In this document: in pieces, positions 43,113 through 54,515 of the stretch
Layout of the letters: each line of letters starts with the position of its first letter
Position numbering within the stretch: the first letter of the stretch is position 1
Source: Branchiostoma floridae
Lineage: Eukaryota; Chordata; Leptocardii; Amphioxiformes; Branchiostomatidae
DNA length: 64,000 nucleotides
Direction: 5' to 3'
Assembly (NCBI RefSeq): GCF_000003815.2
Contig: NC_049984.1
Span: forward strand, 19,347,735 to 19,411,734
Notes under the pieces: generated by a model
The model's database searches: none
The model's input: only the letters and a program-made list of their open reading frames with translations
Told to the model about the DNA's origin: nothing
Made by a program: the position numbers and the translations under genes

Positions 43113-43806
43113 CCCAGGATCACTCCGGCGGCCAGCCCCAGACCGCTATTACTGATGAATGGATCTGAAGCACTTACAAAGGCAGGACCATTGCCCGTGC
43201 AGTGCTCATGGACCCAGTCATGTATGTGATAACGTGCCCCTGACGTCCTATTTCCGCCGATACACTGCCCTTCCGCTCCATAAACTCACACAATAGGGAA
43301 CCTACTGCTGAAGAATGGCTTCTCCTTGTGATGTTTATGGCTTAATGTGTCTGTTTGTCCCGGGGAGGGTTACAGATGGGCGGGGAAAGGTGGATGGTGA
43401 CAACTTTGTATATCTACTAGCCTCTACCAGGCTCCCCGGGTCACCGGAAAAATAATAGAATGAATGAAGACCTTTATTGCACATTTTTGCCCTACTTGGC
43501 TAAGTACAGGTCACATGGAAACAATCGTATACATGTAAACAATGGGGACCAATCATACACATCTGTATACGCATATATACGTCTAATCTATTCTGGGACA
43601 TTCGACTTCCTGTCGCTTTTTGGTAATTGTATAAATGTAGCTAGCTATATGGTTGGTTAGAGTTGGTTTATCAAAACTGTCAGGAATATAAATTTCTCTT
43701 TACTATTCAAGTATCTGAAGTGGGGATATTTTCTTAACACATAGTCAAATAGAAAAGACACCTTAGGAGTTGGTTGACCAAGGAGTACAGTTTACAGTGC
43801 CAATGT

Positions 43807-43945
43807 CTACTATTTTCCCAGCCGTCTGGGAAGCCTGATAGAGGCTAATAGCTACCAGCCTCTACCAGACTCCCCAAGCGTATCATTGATTGTATTTGTC
43901 CAATTTCTACTATTTGACCAGCGATTTGCGGAGCCTGGTAGAGGC
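43807..43945. mobile_element. MITE of the CTACCAGGCTCC family (one complete, one partial end)
   Basis: 43856-43945 runs from CAGCCTCTACCAGACTCCCC to GGAGCCTGGTAGAGGC with TCCAATTTCTACTATTTGAC inside. 43807-43847 is a lone right end (TACTATTTTCCCAGCC..GATAGAGGCTA). Another lone left end (AGCCTCTACCAGGCTCCCCG) lies at 43421-43440. Confidence 0.7.
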
Positions 43946-44267
43946 AATATTTATACTACAGTATGTAGTGCTTTATGTCACGGAGATGCTAATCGAAACA
44001 ATACATTTTCTTTCCCTACATGGTAGTCGAGCATATAATAATAATTATAATAACTTCGACTATTGCAATATCAGACAAAAAGATTCCATACCTCTTCCAA
44101 CTGAGCCACAAGAAAGTTTATAAATTGTATTTATCCTTGCATTTATTGCTGTATTGAATATGTGGCGCGCAACACCAGCATTTCAGTTGAGGCTGGTGCT
44201 CCACGTTGTATTGCATTGTTACAATTTAAATGAAAGTCGAATTACATCAACTTTGTTTACCTTTGTT

Positions 44268-44670
44268 TAGGCCATGTTGATTTGATTATATGGATCAGCT
44301 GCGCATCAATTTTTGGCCGTTTCCAAAAATAAAGAAAAAATTTTTTAACCATGCTTTAAATCATACAAATCAGCTGCCAAATAGAACCAAATATGTATTG
44401 TGGATGAAAAAATATATATATATCGGAAAACATATACTGAAGGCAGCGTCAATTCCAAGGTTAGAGAGAAGATGTGAAAACAAAAAGTGAAGAATCTATT
44501 GTTGGGTATTCAATAATCTGTACTTGATCATTTGTTCAATCTGCCAGACCACTTAAGATTTCATAATGAAAACAACTTTTTTTGGCCAAACCCTTTTTTT
44601 TATTCGCACGCTCGCATCAGTTTTGAGGTTCCCAGAGGATGTTATACATACAATCAAATCAACGTGGCCT
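44268..44670. mobile_element. TIR element (TAGGCCATGTTGATTT), copy 1
   Basis: Left TAGGCCATGTTGATTTGATT, right AATCAAATCAACGTGGCCTA: 20-base inverted ends with one mismatch. The interior includes TTCGCACGCTCGCATCAGTT and CCCAGAGGATGTTATACATA, both shared with 47032-47376. No coding frame. Confidence 0.8.
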
Positions 44671-44703
44671 AGATAGAGCTAGATAATAATAAAAAAAACG
44701 TCT

Positions 44704-44898
44704 TCAACTTGTTTGAGGTATTTCCGTTTCATGTAGAAAGAAGCTGTGTATGTAGTCACCTTTGAAGGCGGGTGCGCTGAAGAGCGTTATACTGGAATCC
44801 AGGACGCTGGAAAACCCCATGTCCTCCACATCGCTGTCCGCACACCGTTCCCAGCCGGCCTCCCCCAGCAGAACCTCCCCCATGTGACCCACTATAAT
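44704..44898 (-). CDS. Possible exon of the glycosyltransferase-like gene
   Basis: A GC-rich block in AT-rich surroundings with acceptor TTTCACCTGCAG. It is open in phase 0 for 64 codons to a TGA at 44704-44706. It reads IIVGHMGEVLLGEAGWERCA, DSDVEDMGFSS, then FKGDYIHSFFLHETEIPQTS. The spacing of a Trp-x-x-Cys motif resembles the ..EWLGRC.. region of CHPF-type proteins, which would place it between the first exon (50650-51186) and the last (39503-39712). However, the obvious internal donor (AAAG|GTGACT) is phase 1 while the last exon enters in phase 0. Either an exon is missing, or this is a terminal exon of something else. Confidence 0.45.
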   Translation of the reverse strand: MIVGHMGEVLLGEAGWERCADSDVEDMGFSSVLDSSITLFSAPAFKGDYIHSFFLHETEIPQTS

Positions 44899-45343
44899 CT
44901 GCAGGTGAAATATCAACAAAATCATGTGAGAAATTATCTTGCATGGATGTATCCTGCTAAAAAATCATCTAAGAGAAATTTCTTTATTTCTTTATTTTTC
45001 TGTGACCGGAGGGTAACCTCCGGCGACAGACCTTTAGTTTTGTCAATGTAACGCGCGTTCGCATCTGTATCTGTATGTTCCCGTTGTCACATTCGTGTGT
45101 ATTTTGGCAGGTCCTCTGCACTGAGTTGGACAATGATGCACGTTGTCTCTTTGTTTGGATTTATCACAGGGTGAAGGGGAGGGCATAACAGGTGCAAAAT
45201 GCACCTTTGATGGCTGCCCTCCCGCACATAAACACGCAAACATGGCACAACGTAGACTATACAAAGATATATACAATTGTAGCATCATCATGACATTATC
45301 AAAATGTACATTATTAACTAGCATTAGGCATAATCATTGTACA

Positions 45344-45985
45344 CTAGGGTGGGAGGGGGGGGTCGAATCCGTAGTCCGATGGCAGTTTTGCCTGCACGTA
45401 AAGTTTTACGGCGTGTCTACATGTTCCAAAATCCGTCGGATTCCCTACGAGTTCGTACGGAGGCGGTACCACTTGCGGATCCCAAAAGATATAGGAGTTG
45501 TCACATGAAAAGGCTTTGATCGGCCTTTGTCGGAAACTGTTGTAATATGTTTCAAGAATCGATGCAAATTCAGGATATCTATTTCTATATTTCCCCACTT
45601 CAATCCGCATTTCATTCCACAAATTGCTTTACTATGATATCTAAACAATGCGTTTGCAGAATTCAGCAGAAATATCCTTCTGTTGACCAGCAAAGTGCCA
45701 GTACGTGTACAAACCGTATACTCGTATTTTGCACTTTATACAGTCCTTATCAATATCTAATTAGCAGTATATATCGATTATACTAGTAACACCTGCACAT
45801 CTGAAACTAGAGAATTGATCAAAGTTGTAATCTAACGATTTGATGACCGTGGTCAGTTCGCGTGAGGACACGATCCACAGCAGCTTTGTAATTAGAATGG
45901 CCATATCAAAGGCTTTGTAAGCTTGTGACTCGTCAACTTGTATCGTCAACTCTGTAATGATGTTATAACTTTCCATGTACGACAA
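45344..45985 (-). pseudogene. Two unrecognised protein-like frames, possibly a decayed gene
   Basis: Upper part: a frame from ATG at 45974-45976 reads MESYNIITELTIQVDESQAY, KAFDMAILITKLLWIVSS and then IKSLDYNFDQFSSFRCAG. Lower part: a frame from 45622 to the TAG at 45344 reads WNEMRIEVGKYRNRYPEFAS, ILETYYNSFRQRPIKAFSCD and NSYIFWDPQVVPPPYELV. A second frame overlaps it from 45693 (LLNSANALFRYHSKAIC). Amino-acid use looks protein-like, but the frames do not join without a shift or an unproven splice, so a broken retrogene or retroelement is as likely as a real gene. No family recognised. Confidence 0.3.
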
Positions 45986-46039
45986 AGTGCCATTCGTGAA
46001 GGCTGTGCTGTTCTGTGTTTCTTGAATGTTTGATGATTA

Positions 46040-47031
46040 GCGGTGTACTTAAAAGGCGCGGGTTATTACTGTCGTAACAACCGTTATTTTCTCTGGGGAG
46101 TGATTCAAACATTAAAGATTGAACCATATGGTGTCCTGCGTTCCATCACAACTGTCCCGGAGTTTTTCCAACATATAGCTGTGATACAAAACTGTTCCCA
46201 AGTTTTTAACCTTTTTTTGTCCATTCGTTTAAGGAATGCATTACTAGTTTCTAAGCAAATTCGTGGCAAAATTCCCTGTAAAATAACATCCTAATAACAT
46301 ACCTCTCACTATAGTACTATCAACTTCACTAGCTACTGTAGTATTCTATGGTTATTTGGCTTAAAAGGGGATTGTGGCTATTTATCTTTTTGAGATATGA
46401 TCACTGATATTTACTATTACATTGTATGATGAAAAATCGAATAACTTAGCAAGTTGTGTTTGTTGTTGAATGTGATATCAAGGATACTCGCCACACACAG
46501 GAGACCGTTTTTTTCCTTAACAGCAGTGCCCTACAAACATTCATCGTGTTAAACATCCTTTATAAATACAGCCAGGCCATAGGATAAAAGGCGAATATAC
46601 TAAAACACACCAACATCAGCAAATGTACAATTTAATGCATGTATACCATAACTCCGTCGCCATGCCGATGCATTTTCGTTGCCTCACTTTTTTTTAGTTC
46701 GCTCGATCTTTATAAATCGCTAAAGAATGCACTCAGATTACTTTATAAGGTCTGTTATATCATTTTATAAATTTGCCATTGCTGAAACACTGTGGAGAAG
46801 AAGAATGTCTGTATTCATAGATGGCGGAGGCTTATACCAGTTACTGCCCACTTGTCATGTTGGCTTTATTTGATGGTTTGTATCTCCTGAGGGATTACCT
46901 ACAAATGGCGACCCCGTTCTTCTCGTTAAAAATGAGGGCAGTGAACTCTGGCAGTATTCGGTGTGTCTCTGTGAACAGCGGGGGCGAAGGATGGTAGGGT
47001 GCACATTCTCTTTTGTTTGCTGATTGCAACA
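46040..47031. other. No recognisable feature
   Basis: AT-rich intron-like DNA. Nothing beyond short open frames without family features. Confidence 0.35.
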
Positions 47032-47376
47032 TAGGCCATGTTGATTTAATAATATGGATGACGTCCGCGCGCGCATCAATTTTTTGACCATGTCCATACC
47101 CTAGATCGTGCAGAGCAGCTTCAAAATAAGCAAATATATGCCGTGGATAAGTTTGGGGAAACGTATACTAATTTCAAAGAACCACAGAAGATATGAAAGA
47201 ACAAAAATGAAGAATTTCATGTTCGGTATACTATATTCTGTGTGTTCAGTCATTTGTTCAACCTTCCTGACCACTTAGATTTCATAATGAAGGCAACTTT
47301 TTTGTCAATTTTTTTATTCGCACGCTCGCATCAGTTTTTGGATTCCCAGAGGATGTCATCCACATAACCAAATCAA
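47032..47376. mobile_element. TIR element (TAGGCCATGTTGATTT), copy 2
   Basis: TAGGCCATGTTGATTTAATA, GGAAACGTATACTAATTTCA, TTCGCACGCTCGCATCAGTT and CCCAGAGGATGTCATCCACA align in order with copy 1 at 44268. The right end is degenerate. Confidence 0.7.
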
Positions 47377-47783
47377 TATCGATATGAAAGTATTCTTATT
47401 TCTATGAGAATAACACAGGAATGATAGTTGTTAATTAACTGTATAGCTAGCTATCGATGCGCTTCGAATGACTTATTACAGATGTGGAATCAACGTTACT
47501 CCAAACGTTTGTCCGGGAGCGTCTTTAGATGAGATAGTCCCTGACAAATGTCAGCACATCTGACCGTCTTTACTCATCTCTTCCTCCGCCAATCATAGCC
47601 TCTTCCCTCGGGCCTCGTTTGGTTTGCAGCTTCTAAATGACGTTTTCTGTCCCAGCTGAAAAATCGGCTATGACTACGCTGAATTACTTCAATACAAATT
47701 TTGAGGTACGAACTAGGAGTAGGAAGAACAAAGGGGTAGGAGCCATTGGAACATTCAAAGATTTTTCCTTGTTCGTCCCCATG

Positions 47784-47992
47784 TAACGTTAGTTCACCTT
47801 TATCCGCGGGGTATCCTATATCCGTTGAAAATAAAATCAGGGTATTTAGGGATTTCAATGGACGATGGCTTAACAATATTTTGAAAAGGTTTAAGTTTGA
47901 AACCACTTTCTGTCCACTTATTATCCCTAGATACACTGTTTTTATCTACAGCGGATATAGAATACCCCGCGGATAAAGGTGAACTAACGTTA
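47784..47992. mobile_element. MITE with TAACGTTAGTTCACC ends
   Basis: Inverted terminal repeats of about 42 bases, left TAACGTTAGTTCACCTTTAT then CCGCGGGGTATCCTATATCC, with one mismatch to the right arm. The 120-base interior has no repeats or coding. A single copy in this window. Confidence 0.85.
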
Positions 47993-48143
47993 TATTATAA
48001 CCTGACGTTTCGAATCGGTTCTGTGTGGTCTGTTTCCTCCTTGTCGTATTGAGAGGTTAACAAAAGCCTATCATTCGAATTAGAGGAAGTTGTTTTAATC
48101 TACAATGTACGCGATGATCCCCTTTTACTAACTACACAATCTT

Positions 48144-48394
48144 AAAGTGGTATCTCACTGCACTTGGGGCACCGGTGCGGCACTGCGGGGTTCTAAAGAT
48201 TACTCAACGAATTTCCGTGATAAAGAATGAATTTTCTTACATTTTGTGTATTTTGTTGTCTTCTAAGTCATACTTATACGTATTACGCAATATCTAAATT
48301 ATTTTTTAAAAATGGCGAAAATAACACGACAGTGCCGCAGTGAACGAACCCCGCAGTGCCGCACAAGTGCCTCTCACAGTGAGATACCACCTTT
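48144..48394. mobile_element. MITE with AAAGTGGTATCTCACTG ends
   Basis: Left AAAGTGGTATCTCACTGCAC, right CACAGTGAGATACCACCTTT. The interior TTTTGTGTATTTTGTTGTCT, then ACTTATACGTATTACGCAAT, is shared with 48641-48892 (reversed) and more distantly with 39749-39981. Confidence 0.8.
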
Positions 48395-48640
48395 ACATGT
48401 GAGTCGGTTTCATACCCCCTATTGAGAGTTTAACTAGCCGTGTCAGCGGCTTTAACAGACGGAGTGCCGACACATCTATCTATATAACACCGAGCCGTAT
48501 AATGCTCTTATCCTGCTCGGATCCCCGGCTGTGCCTTAAGTGAGATAGATCGTGCGCTAACTCTTCCGAGATGGAGAGATAAAAGTGCCAGGATGCGCTG
48601 AAGAAGTTGTGATGACTAGAGTTTAGGAGAAGAAACATTA

Positions 48641-48892
48641 AGGCGCACTCCTACCGCACTTGTGTCAATTTTGCGTCGCTGCGAGGTTCATTTACTGCGT
48701 CACTGTTTTGTTATTTTCTCCGATTTTGGATCTCCGAAGTTAGATATTGCGCAATACGTAAAAGTATGACTTTGAAGACGACAACATACACAAAAAGAAA
48801 GATAATTCGTTCTTTATTTCTGAAATTCGTTGAGTATCTTTCGAACCCCGCAGTGACGCAAGCTTGACACAAGTGCGGTGGGAGCGCACCGT
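48641..48892. mobile_element. MITE with GGCGCACTCCTACCGCACTT end
   Basis: Left GGCGCACTCCTACCGCACTT, right AAGTGCGGTGGGAGCGCACC. The interior (ATTGCGCAATACGTAAAAGT, then ACGACAACATACACAAAAAG) is the reverse complement of the interior of the neighbouring MITE at 48144, while the outermost ends differ. Confidence 0.8.
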
Positions 48893-48968
48893 AAGGTAGC
48901 TATAGGTTCACACGTGCGTATATATTCAAGTCCGTATGAGGTCCGTATTAGGTCCGTATGGAAGTCTT

Positions 48969-49162
48969 AGCCTCTACCAGGCTCCACAGGTTGCTGGAAA
49001 AACTAATAGAAATTGGACAAATAGACAGATAACATGCCAGACAGGTTAGCTGGGTCGCAAACCATACTCCTCGGCCAGCTTTGTCCTCTGACATGTTCTA
49101 CATCTATATTTGTCCAATTTCTACTATTTTTACAGTGACCTGTGGAGGTTGGTAGAGGCTAG
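48969..49162. mobile_element. MITE of the CTACCAGGCTCC family, complete copy
   Basis: Left TAGCCTCTACCAGGCTCCAC, then AATAGAAATTGGACAAATA; right TATTTGTCCAATTTCTACTA, then GTGACCTGTGGAGGTTGGTA and GAGGCTA. Inverted repeats of about 55 bases. Confidence 0.8.
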
Positions 49163-49484
49163 GATTTTCATACGAACGTCATACAGACTTGAGTATATAC
49201 GCACAGTCACATCATGAAATTGTACGCTCGCCCATGCCTACATGATTGGCGTTGGTCTGTAATACTTTAGGACATAAAGTCTTAATGTGTGCTAGATGTG
49301 AGCGATCCCAGCACGCCTCGCGAGGGACACGCAATAAAAGCTTCTTTTTTTTTAATCCGCAGAGCCGCCCTGCATTGCAGTGGATCACGTCACATGTTCG
49401 GTATTTGGAATTTATCGCTCTTCATTACTTAGGCTACTGACTCAGAAGATGCTTGCGGGACACACACTCTCCCTCACTCCCTCA

Positions 49485-49507
49485 CTCCCTCAATCACTCA
49501 CACACAC

Positions 49508-49544
<37 letters not shown>

Positions 49545-49870
49545 AACTCATTCATTCATCACTCACTCACCTTCTCTCTCTCACTCACTCGCTCCCTTAC
49601 TCTCTCATTCACTCACTCTCGTTCACTCACTCGCTCGTTCACTCACTCTCTCAATCGTTCACCCGCCCACTCACTCACTCACTCACTCACTCACTCACTC
49701 ACTCACTCACTCACTCACTCACTCACTCACTCACTCACTCACTCACTCACTCACTCACCCACTCACTCACTCACTCACTCACCCACTCACTCACCCACTC
49801 ACTCACACACTCTCTCACTCACTCACTCACACACTCTTTCACTCGTTCGCTCACTCACTCACTCACCCAT
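49485..49870. repeat. (CTCA)n / (CA)n microsatellite
   Basis: Almost 400 bases of CTCA tetramers with CA at the left edge. Both forward frames (Ser/Leu/Thr/His-rich) are repeat artefacts. Confidence 0.97.
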
Positions 49871-50649
49871 TCACGACAACCCTGTCCATATTCCTAGGAG
49901 GCTTTCGTGGTTTGATTAAGTCAAGCGAAAAATCGCGGGGAAAATTGCCCACTCAGTATGAGGGTATTGAACACTGGAGGTTACGGCCTGGGAGAACAGA
50001 TTGTCCCCTATATCGGACCCGGCATCTCCATTCAGCGGCAAACCTGCCCGCCCCGCCCCTCCGCACGCATGGCGCTCCCGTCACAAACTCAAGTACTTCA
50101 ACCACGAACGAGGTCGTTGTCAACACTGCCATAAATAGAGCCTCGGGTCGTCCTTGGGTTGATATGTCAGCTACGGAACATCCGACATGTTGTCGGCACT
50201 GTTATCATGGCTTGAATGGAAGTGGAACCATGATGGATATTTGTGGGCGCCTCTCGTGATGACAGCACACGCTAACACCGCTCATTAATAAACACTGACT
50301 CCACGTTATTATAGAGAACAGTAAAGAAAGCTCAACAATTGCCAGGCCCCGGAGAAACTACAAATCTGCCGACATCTGGCGCGTGCAGTTAGTTCAAGTT
50401 AGATGGGCCATACATCAGACGAGCTTGCCAAGGCAATAATAACATACCAATGCTTTCCAGCTTAATTGCTTTCTGTTTGCCGCAAGATAGCTACAGTCTT
50501 ACCCATGCATCACCCAATGACTGAAATGTCTTTCAATCTGGATCCCTTCTGGATGGATTCCAGAGTGAAATTTTCAAGATGCTTTAGGAGAGGGGGCGTT
50601 CTCATTATTGGTAGATTATAGTTTCATTAGGATTGACTTATGGGCTTAC
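49871..50649. other. Probable intron; no supported feature
   Basis: Moderately GC-rich between 49900 and 50260, but no consistent frame with splice sites. The donor of the glycosyltransferase exon lies at its right edge. Confidence 0.35.
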
Positions 50650-51186
50650 CTCCTCTCGTTTGTCTTTCTGTCTAAGGAAAGTGACCACTTCATCGGTTTT
50701 GACGTACGTCTGGTCTCTGGCCAGCGCGAACCAGTCGAAATCGAACCACTGCCGCTCGCACAGATACTTCAGCATCTGTGTTTCATCTGTACCGTTTAGA
50801 CCAACGATAGGATAGTGGAGAGTTTCTAGGCTCGTCTTTCTGGAAACGTCGACAAAGAATTCCACCTGCACGTCGTCCGTCTTGGACGCCCATGTGTTCT
50901 GTATCGCAGACACGGAAGTGCGCAGGTGTCTAGTGGTCGTCTGAACGGCGACGTAGAGTGGACGTCTAACCTTAACTTCCGTGGCCCTTAATCTCTGAAG
51001 CTCACTGCTGTTGTACGGTTTTAGGACTCTGTTCTGGTCTCCAGTGGAAAATGTTCTAGAGAAGGCAAGCTGTAGGCAGATCGTCACGAGGAAGGCGACG
51101 CCTAACGTCAACAAACGGCGGCCTACGCGGCCTGAGGGCCGTTTGCGCCCGGCCCAAAATGACACGTCTTGTCCGCGACGTTGCAT
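50650..51186 (-). CDS. First coding exon of a chondroitin-polymerising-factor-like type II glycosyltransferase
   Basis: 179 codons from ATG at 51184-51186 to the donor GAG|GTAAGC, phase 0. A TTG nine bases upstream is in frame but ATG is preferred. Residues 1-24 are basic and cytosolic, and residues 25-43 (LLTLGVAFLVTICLQLAFS) form a signal anchor, so the protein should sit in the Golgi membrane with the catalytic part luminal. Residues 77-100 read LYVAVQTTTRHLRTSVSAIQ then NTWA, 108-112 VEFFV, and 148-164 FDFDWFALARDQTYVK. This is the order seen in the N-terminal domain of CHSY/CHPF (LFVAV.T......AV..TW; ..YDWFF..DDTYV). The DxD-type metal motif is ARDQ here, which would be unusual for an active transferase; CHPF-like non-catalytic partners also have altered motifs. 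N-glycosylation sequons at NSS (59) and NGT (131). The next exon was not found adjacent; the likely last exon is at 39503-39712. Confidence 0.75.
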
Positions 51187-51536
51187 CTTCTTCAATAGAT
51201 GGCGTACAGTTAAATCCCTACTGTAGTACGTATCTCAAGGTGTGAAAACGACGCAATGACACACAGACAGGCTTGCAGGGTTGTTCGTGCGCTGACACGA
51301 TCTCTCTCAGAATGCACCTGTCAGTCAGCGTAATGCTCCAGTCAGCAAGTTGCCAGATTCCTCACGCAGGGACAAGGCTGATATCAGCACCCGCCAATTC
51401 TGCGGTATGTCCCGTCCGATTCGTTCACATGACCCGAACTGACGGTCAATGCGCCATGAGGTTGTGTGCGTACTACCTTGTCACGTAAGGTTTGCGTCAT
51501 CTGGAGACCACCACGGTTCACTGTGGCTGCGGCCTT

Positions 51537-51965
51537 CCTCACACACTCACGTACTGCGGGTCTGCCTTTACTGGCGCAGTACTAGTGGTGGCGCGGTTTG
51601 GCTGTAGTCCTCACACACTCCAGTACTGCCTCTAATGGTGCAGTACTAGTGGTGGCGTGGCTTGGCTATGGTCCTCCTCACACACTCCCGTACTGCGGGG
51701 TTGCCTCTACTGGCGCAGTACTAGTGGTGGCGCGGCCTGACTATGGTTCTCCTCACACACTCCCTTACTGCGGGTCTGCCTCTACTGGCGCAGTACTAGT
51801 GGTGGCGTGGTTTGGCCGTGGTCCTCCTCACACACTCCCGTACTGCGGGTCTGCCTCTACTGGCGCAGTACTAGTGGCTATGGTCCTCCTCACACACTCC
51901 CGTACTGCAGGTCTTCCTCCTCACACACTCCCGTACTGCGGGTCTGCCTCTACCGGCACAGTGGT
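51537..51965. repeat. ~75-bp minisatellite
   Basis: Six to seven units starting CCTCACACACTCCCGTACTG, followed by CGGGTCTGCCTCTACTGGCG and CAGTACTAGTGGTGGCG. Starts are at about 51537, 51609, 51676, 51751, 51826, 51888 and 51919, the last ones shortened. It begins about 350 bases upstream of the glycosyltransferase ATG. Confidence 0.9.
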
Positions 51966-53388
51966 ATCTCGGCCTGGGTATGACGGGTGATGATGGACAG
52001 ACTCTGACAGACTGACGCACTCAAACCCCAGCAGCCCTGCACTCCCAGGTCCTCCCAGGCACTCCCGCCACACTGAGGGACGTAATCCAACGCCGCATCT
52101 CTGCTCTGGGACGGGCACTAATATCGTGCCGACAGTACAAACTCAGCCGGGGCTCATCTCATCAGCTGCCGTCTGCACCTAACGCCGCCCCGGGGAGCAC
52201 GACTGACCCTTGACTCCAACGGTTTATGAAATTACTCAATTTGTGTTCTGGCCCGGCGCCAGGAATGTATCGGGAGTACCGCGACGCGGGGGACTCTGCG
52301 ATAGCTCACAATCATATTAATATCGACAACTCGGAGACTTATCCTTTTAGAACATCTGCCGTCTTTGTACACAATCCTCTATTCATATCATGATTCACCA
52401 CAGGCGAAAACAAACGACTCGAACTGAAGGAACTCGACTGATATACTCGAGTCGCAACTCTTATTTGACGTACCGTAAGATAGCCATATCCAGAAAAACC
52501 TGCTTGGGGGAAATAAAAAAAATACCTGCCCTGTAGTACGCAGCTCAAACCATCAGTCATTCAGAATTGAATTAAATAGAGTTTGACCCTATTGCACACA
52601 TCCGATGATAATGCCAATAATGGCAAAAACATCCCTATCATTAAATTATTATATTAAGTCTACTATTAAGGTATGGTCCTGACAAAAAGGTTTGGCACAA
52701 AGTGAAGTCTATGATCAGACATCACCGTACAGCAAGTCGGCTTTCTTCAAATCTTTTGTCCACACCACTACTGACATTAACAGGTAGCGAACATACGGAA
52801 TGTGGTTTTATTGAAGCCAGGTCTCGTATCTGCATTCATCATACATAATTTACGAATCCACGGCATTAAGCAACAACACCCCAACAGAGAACGCAGATGT
52901 GATTTACAGCCAAACCGACAAATAGTAGGATCCATCGTCGTGAAACACTTTTCATTACCACAAAATGCAGAGGTGCATAGGCAGTAATTTTAGTTTCCGG
53001 AAGATTATTTCATGTTTCTTGTTTATCAATTATCAGAGACACAAGGGATCACACAAACACTTGTAGAGAGAACATCATATCCCATGGAAAGACCTAGTGT
53101 GTCTAAAATGTAAAACATAAAGTTGTAACCATGTGATGGCCCATACAAGATACAATATACATCGCTTGGTTTAGCTATGAGTTCAGATAAAGGGAAGCAC
53201 GTGCCGTTTTCCGTATATGGAAATCATAGAATCTCCGGGAATCAAGGCAACGCTCTTTTTGGGCAACACACTGTCTGAAGAGTGTCCCCTGACGCTGCCT
53301 TTGTCACAGATGTAGCCTCCATTCTTACGATAGTAGGTAGCTTCATAAGTCATTTTATGGCTTATTGCATTGTCAGTCTATCTATATT
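51966..53388. other. GC-rich flank grading into featureless DNA
   Basis: 51966-52300 is GC- and CpG-rich and might belong to the promoter region of the minus-strand glycosyltransferase. 52300-53388 is AT-rich with no recognised feature. Confidence 0.35.
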
Positions 53389-53389
53389 A

Positions 53390-53615
53390 AACATAGACCA
53401 GGGAAAGCTTTAGCTAGCAAGTTCTCACTTTATATATTGTAGACGTTTGTTTAGTGTTTGCCATGTACCAACTGTTTTGTTTAGTTACAATGATGTAAAA
53501 CATAGACTAGGGAAAGCTTTTAAGCTAGCAAGTTCTAACTTTATATATTGTAGACGTATAGTGTTCTCCATATACCAACCTGTTTCTCTTTATTTCAGAA
53601 TAAAGGTTTCAAAAA
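53390..53615. repeat. Tandem duplication (~112 bp x 2)
   Basis: AAACATAGACCAGGGAAAGC at 53390 and AAACATAGACTAGGGAAAGC at about 53501, each followed by TAGCAAGTTCT.ACTTTATA and TATTGTAGACGT. Confidence 0.8.
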
Positions 53616-53979
53616 AAAAATTAAAAATTGTTCTATCTAGTGATTCTAATCCTCTCTGAGTGTCAAGTCGGTAAGAAGTCTGCTGTCTAGGGTCATGTTG
53701 GTTTTAGACTGATAAATACATACCACTGATCAGTAAGGTAAATCGTAGCAACGTATTTTACCAATAACAAAATCCTTTTTTGAGCTGGACTTGTTTAATG
53801 GGTTGGAATAATGAGATAAATGTTTTCTGTTTTGGGTCATTAAAACATCAGAGTGAAGTGACCCAGACAGTCCTGCCCTTGTAGGTGAGTAGGGACATGT
53901 TTATGACGTGCTCCTGAGCTATTAGTCAATACCCAGGGGAGTTCACGGCTGTCCCTAAAGACGAGCGATGGCACTAGGG

Positions 53980-54515
53980 GGTCGGTATTCTGTTTTGGAA
54001 TGAATAGAATATGAAATGATTTTCTGGATGGAGACCCTCCATCAATATTGAAGCTTTCATACGATAGCAACAAAGAATTGAGTCTATTTGTGAAAATGAG
54101 GGAAAACATTCTCATCATTTTGATAGCACCAAACAAGTCGGCCATACGCTGTATAACGCTATAAGGAATGAACAGAATATGAAAAGATTTTCTGGATCGA
54201 AACCCTTTATCAATATTCAAGCCTTTCATGCGATAGCAACAAAGAATTAATTCTGTTTGTGAAAATGAGCAAAAACATTTCCAGTCAATTTGCTAGCACC
54301 AAACAAGTCGGCCATACGCTGTATAGCACTGTGAGGTCGGTATCCTGTTTTTGGAATGAATAGAATATGAAATGATTTTCTGGATCGAAACCCTTTTATT
54401 TATGAATATTCAAGCATTTGATACGATAGCAACAAAGAATTAATTCTGTTAAAAATATTTCTCGTCATTTTTCTAGCACCAAAGAAGTCGGCCCTACGCT
54501 TTATAACATGCACCA
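53980..54515. repeat. Tandem repeat (~170-190 bp x 3)
   Basis: GGAATGAATAGAATATGAAA starts at 53997, 54165 (GGAATGAACAGAATATGAAA) and 54353. Each unit has GATTTTCTGGAT, CGATAGCAACAAAGAATT and AGCACCAAACAAGTCGGCC. An open frame on the minus strand over two units is incidental. Confidence 0.85.

Noticed and set aside
47574-47936. 120-codon minus-strand frame
   Set aside because: It runs through the MITE at 47784-47992 and has no family resemblance.
49453-50259. 268-codon His/Ser/Thr-rich frame
   Set aside because: It is translation of a CTCA/CA microsatellite running into unrelated DNA.
53840-54229. 129-codon minus-strand frame
   Set aside because: It lies across two units of a ~170-bp tandem repeat and changes between units as non-coding DNA does.
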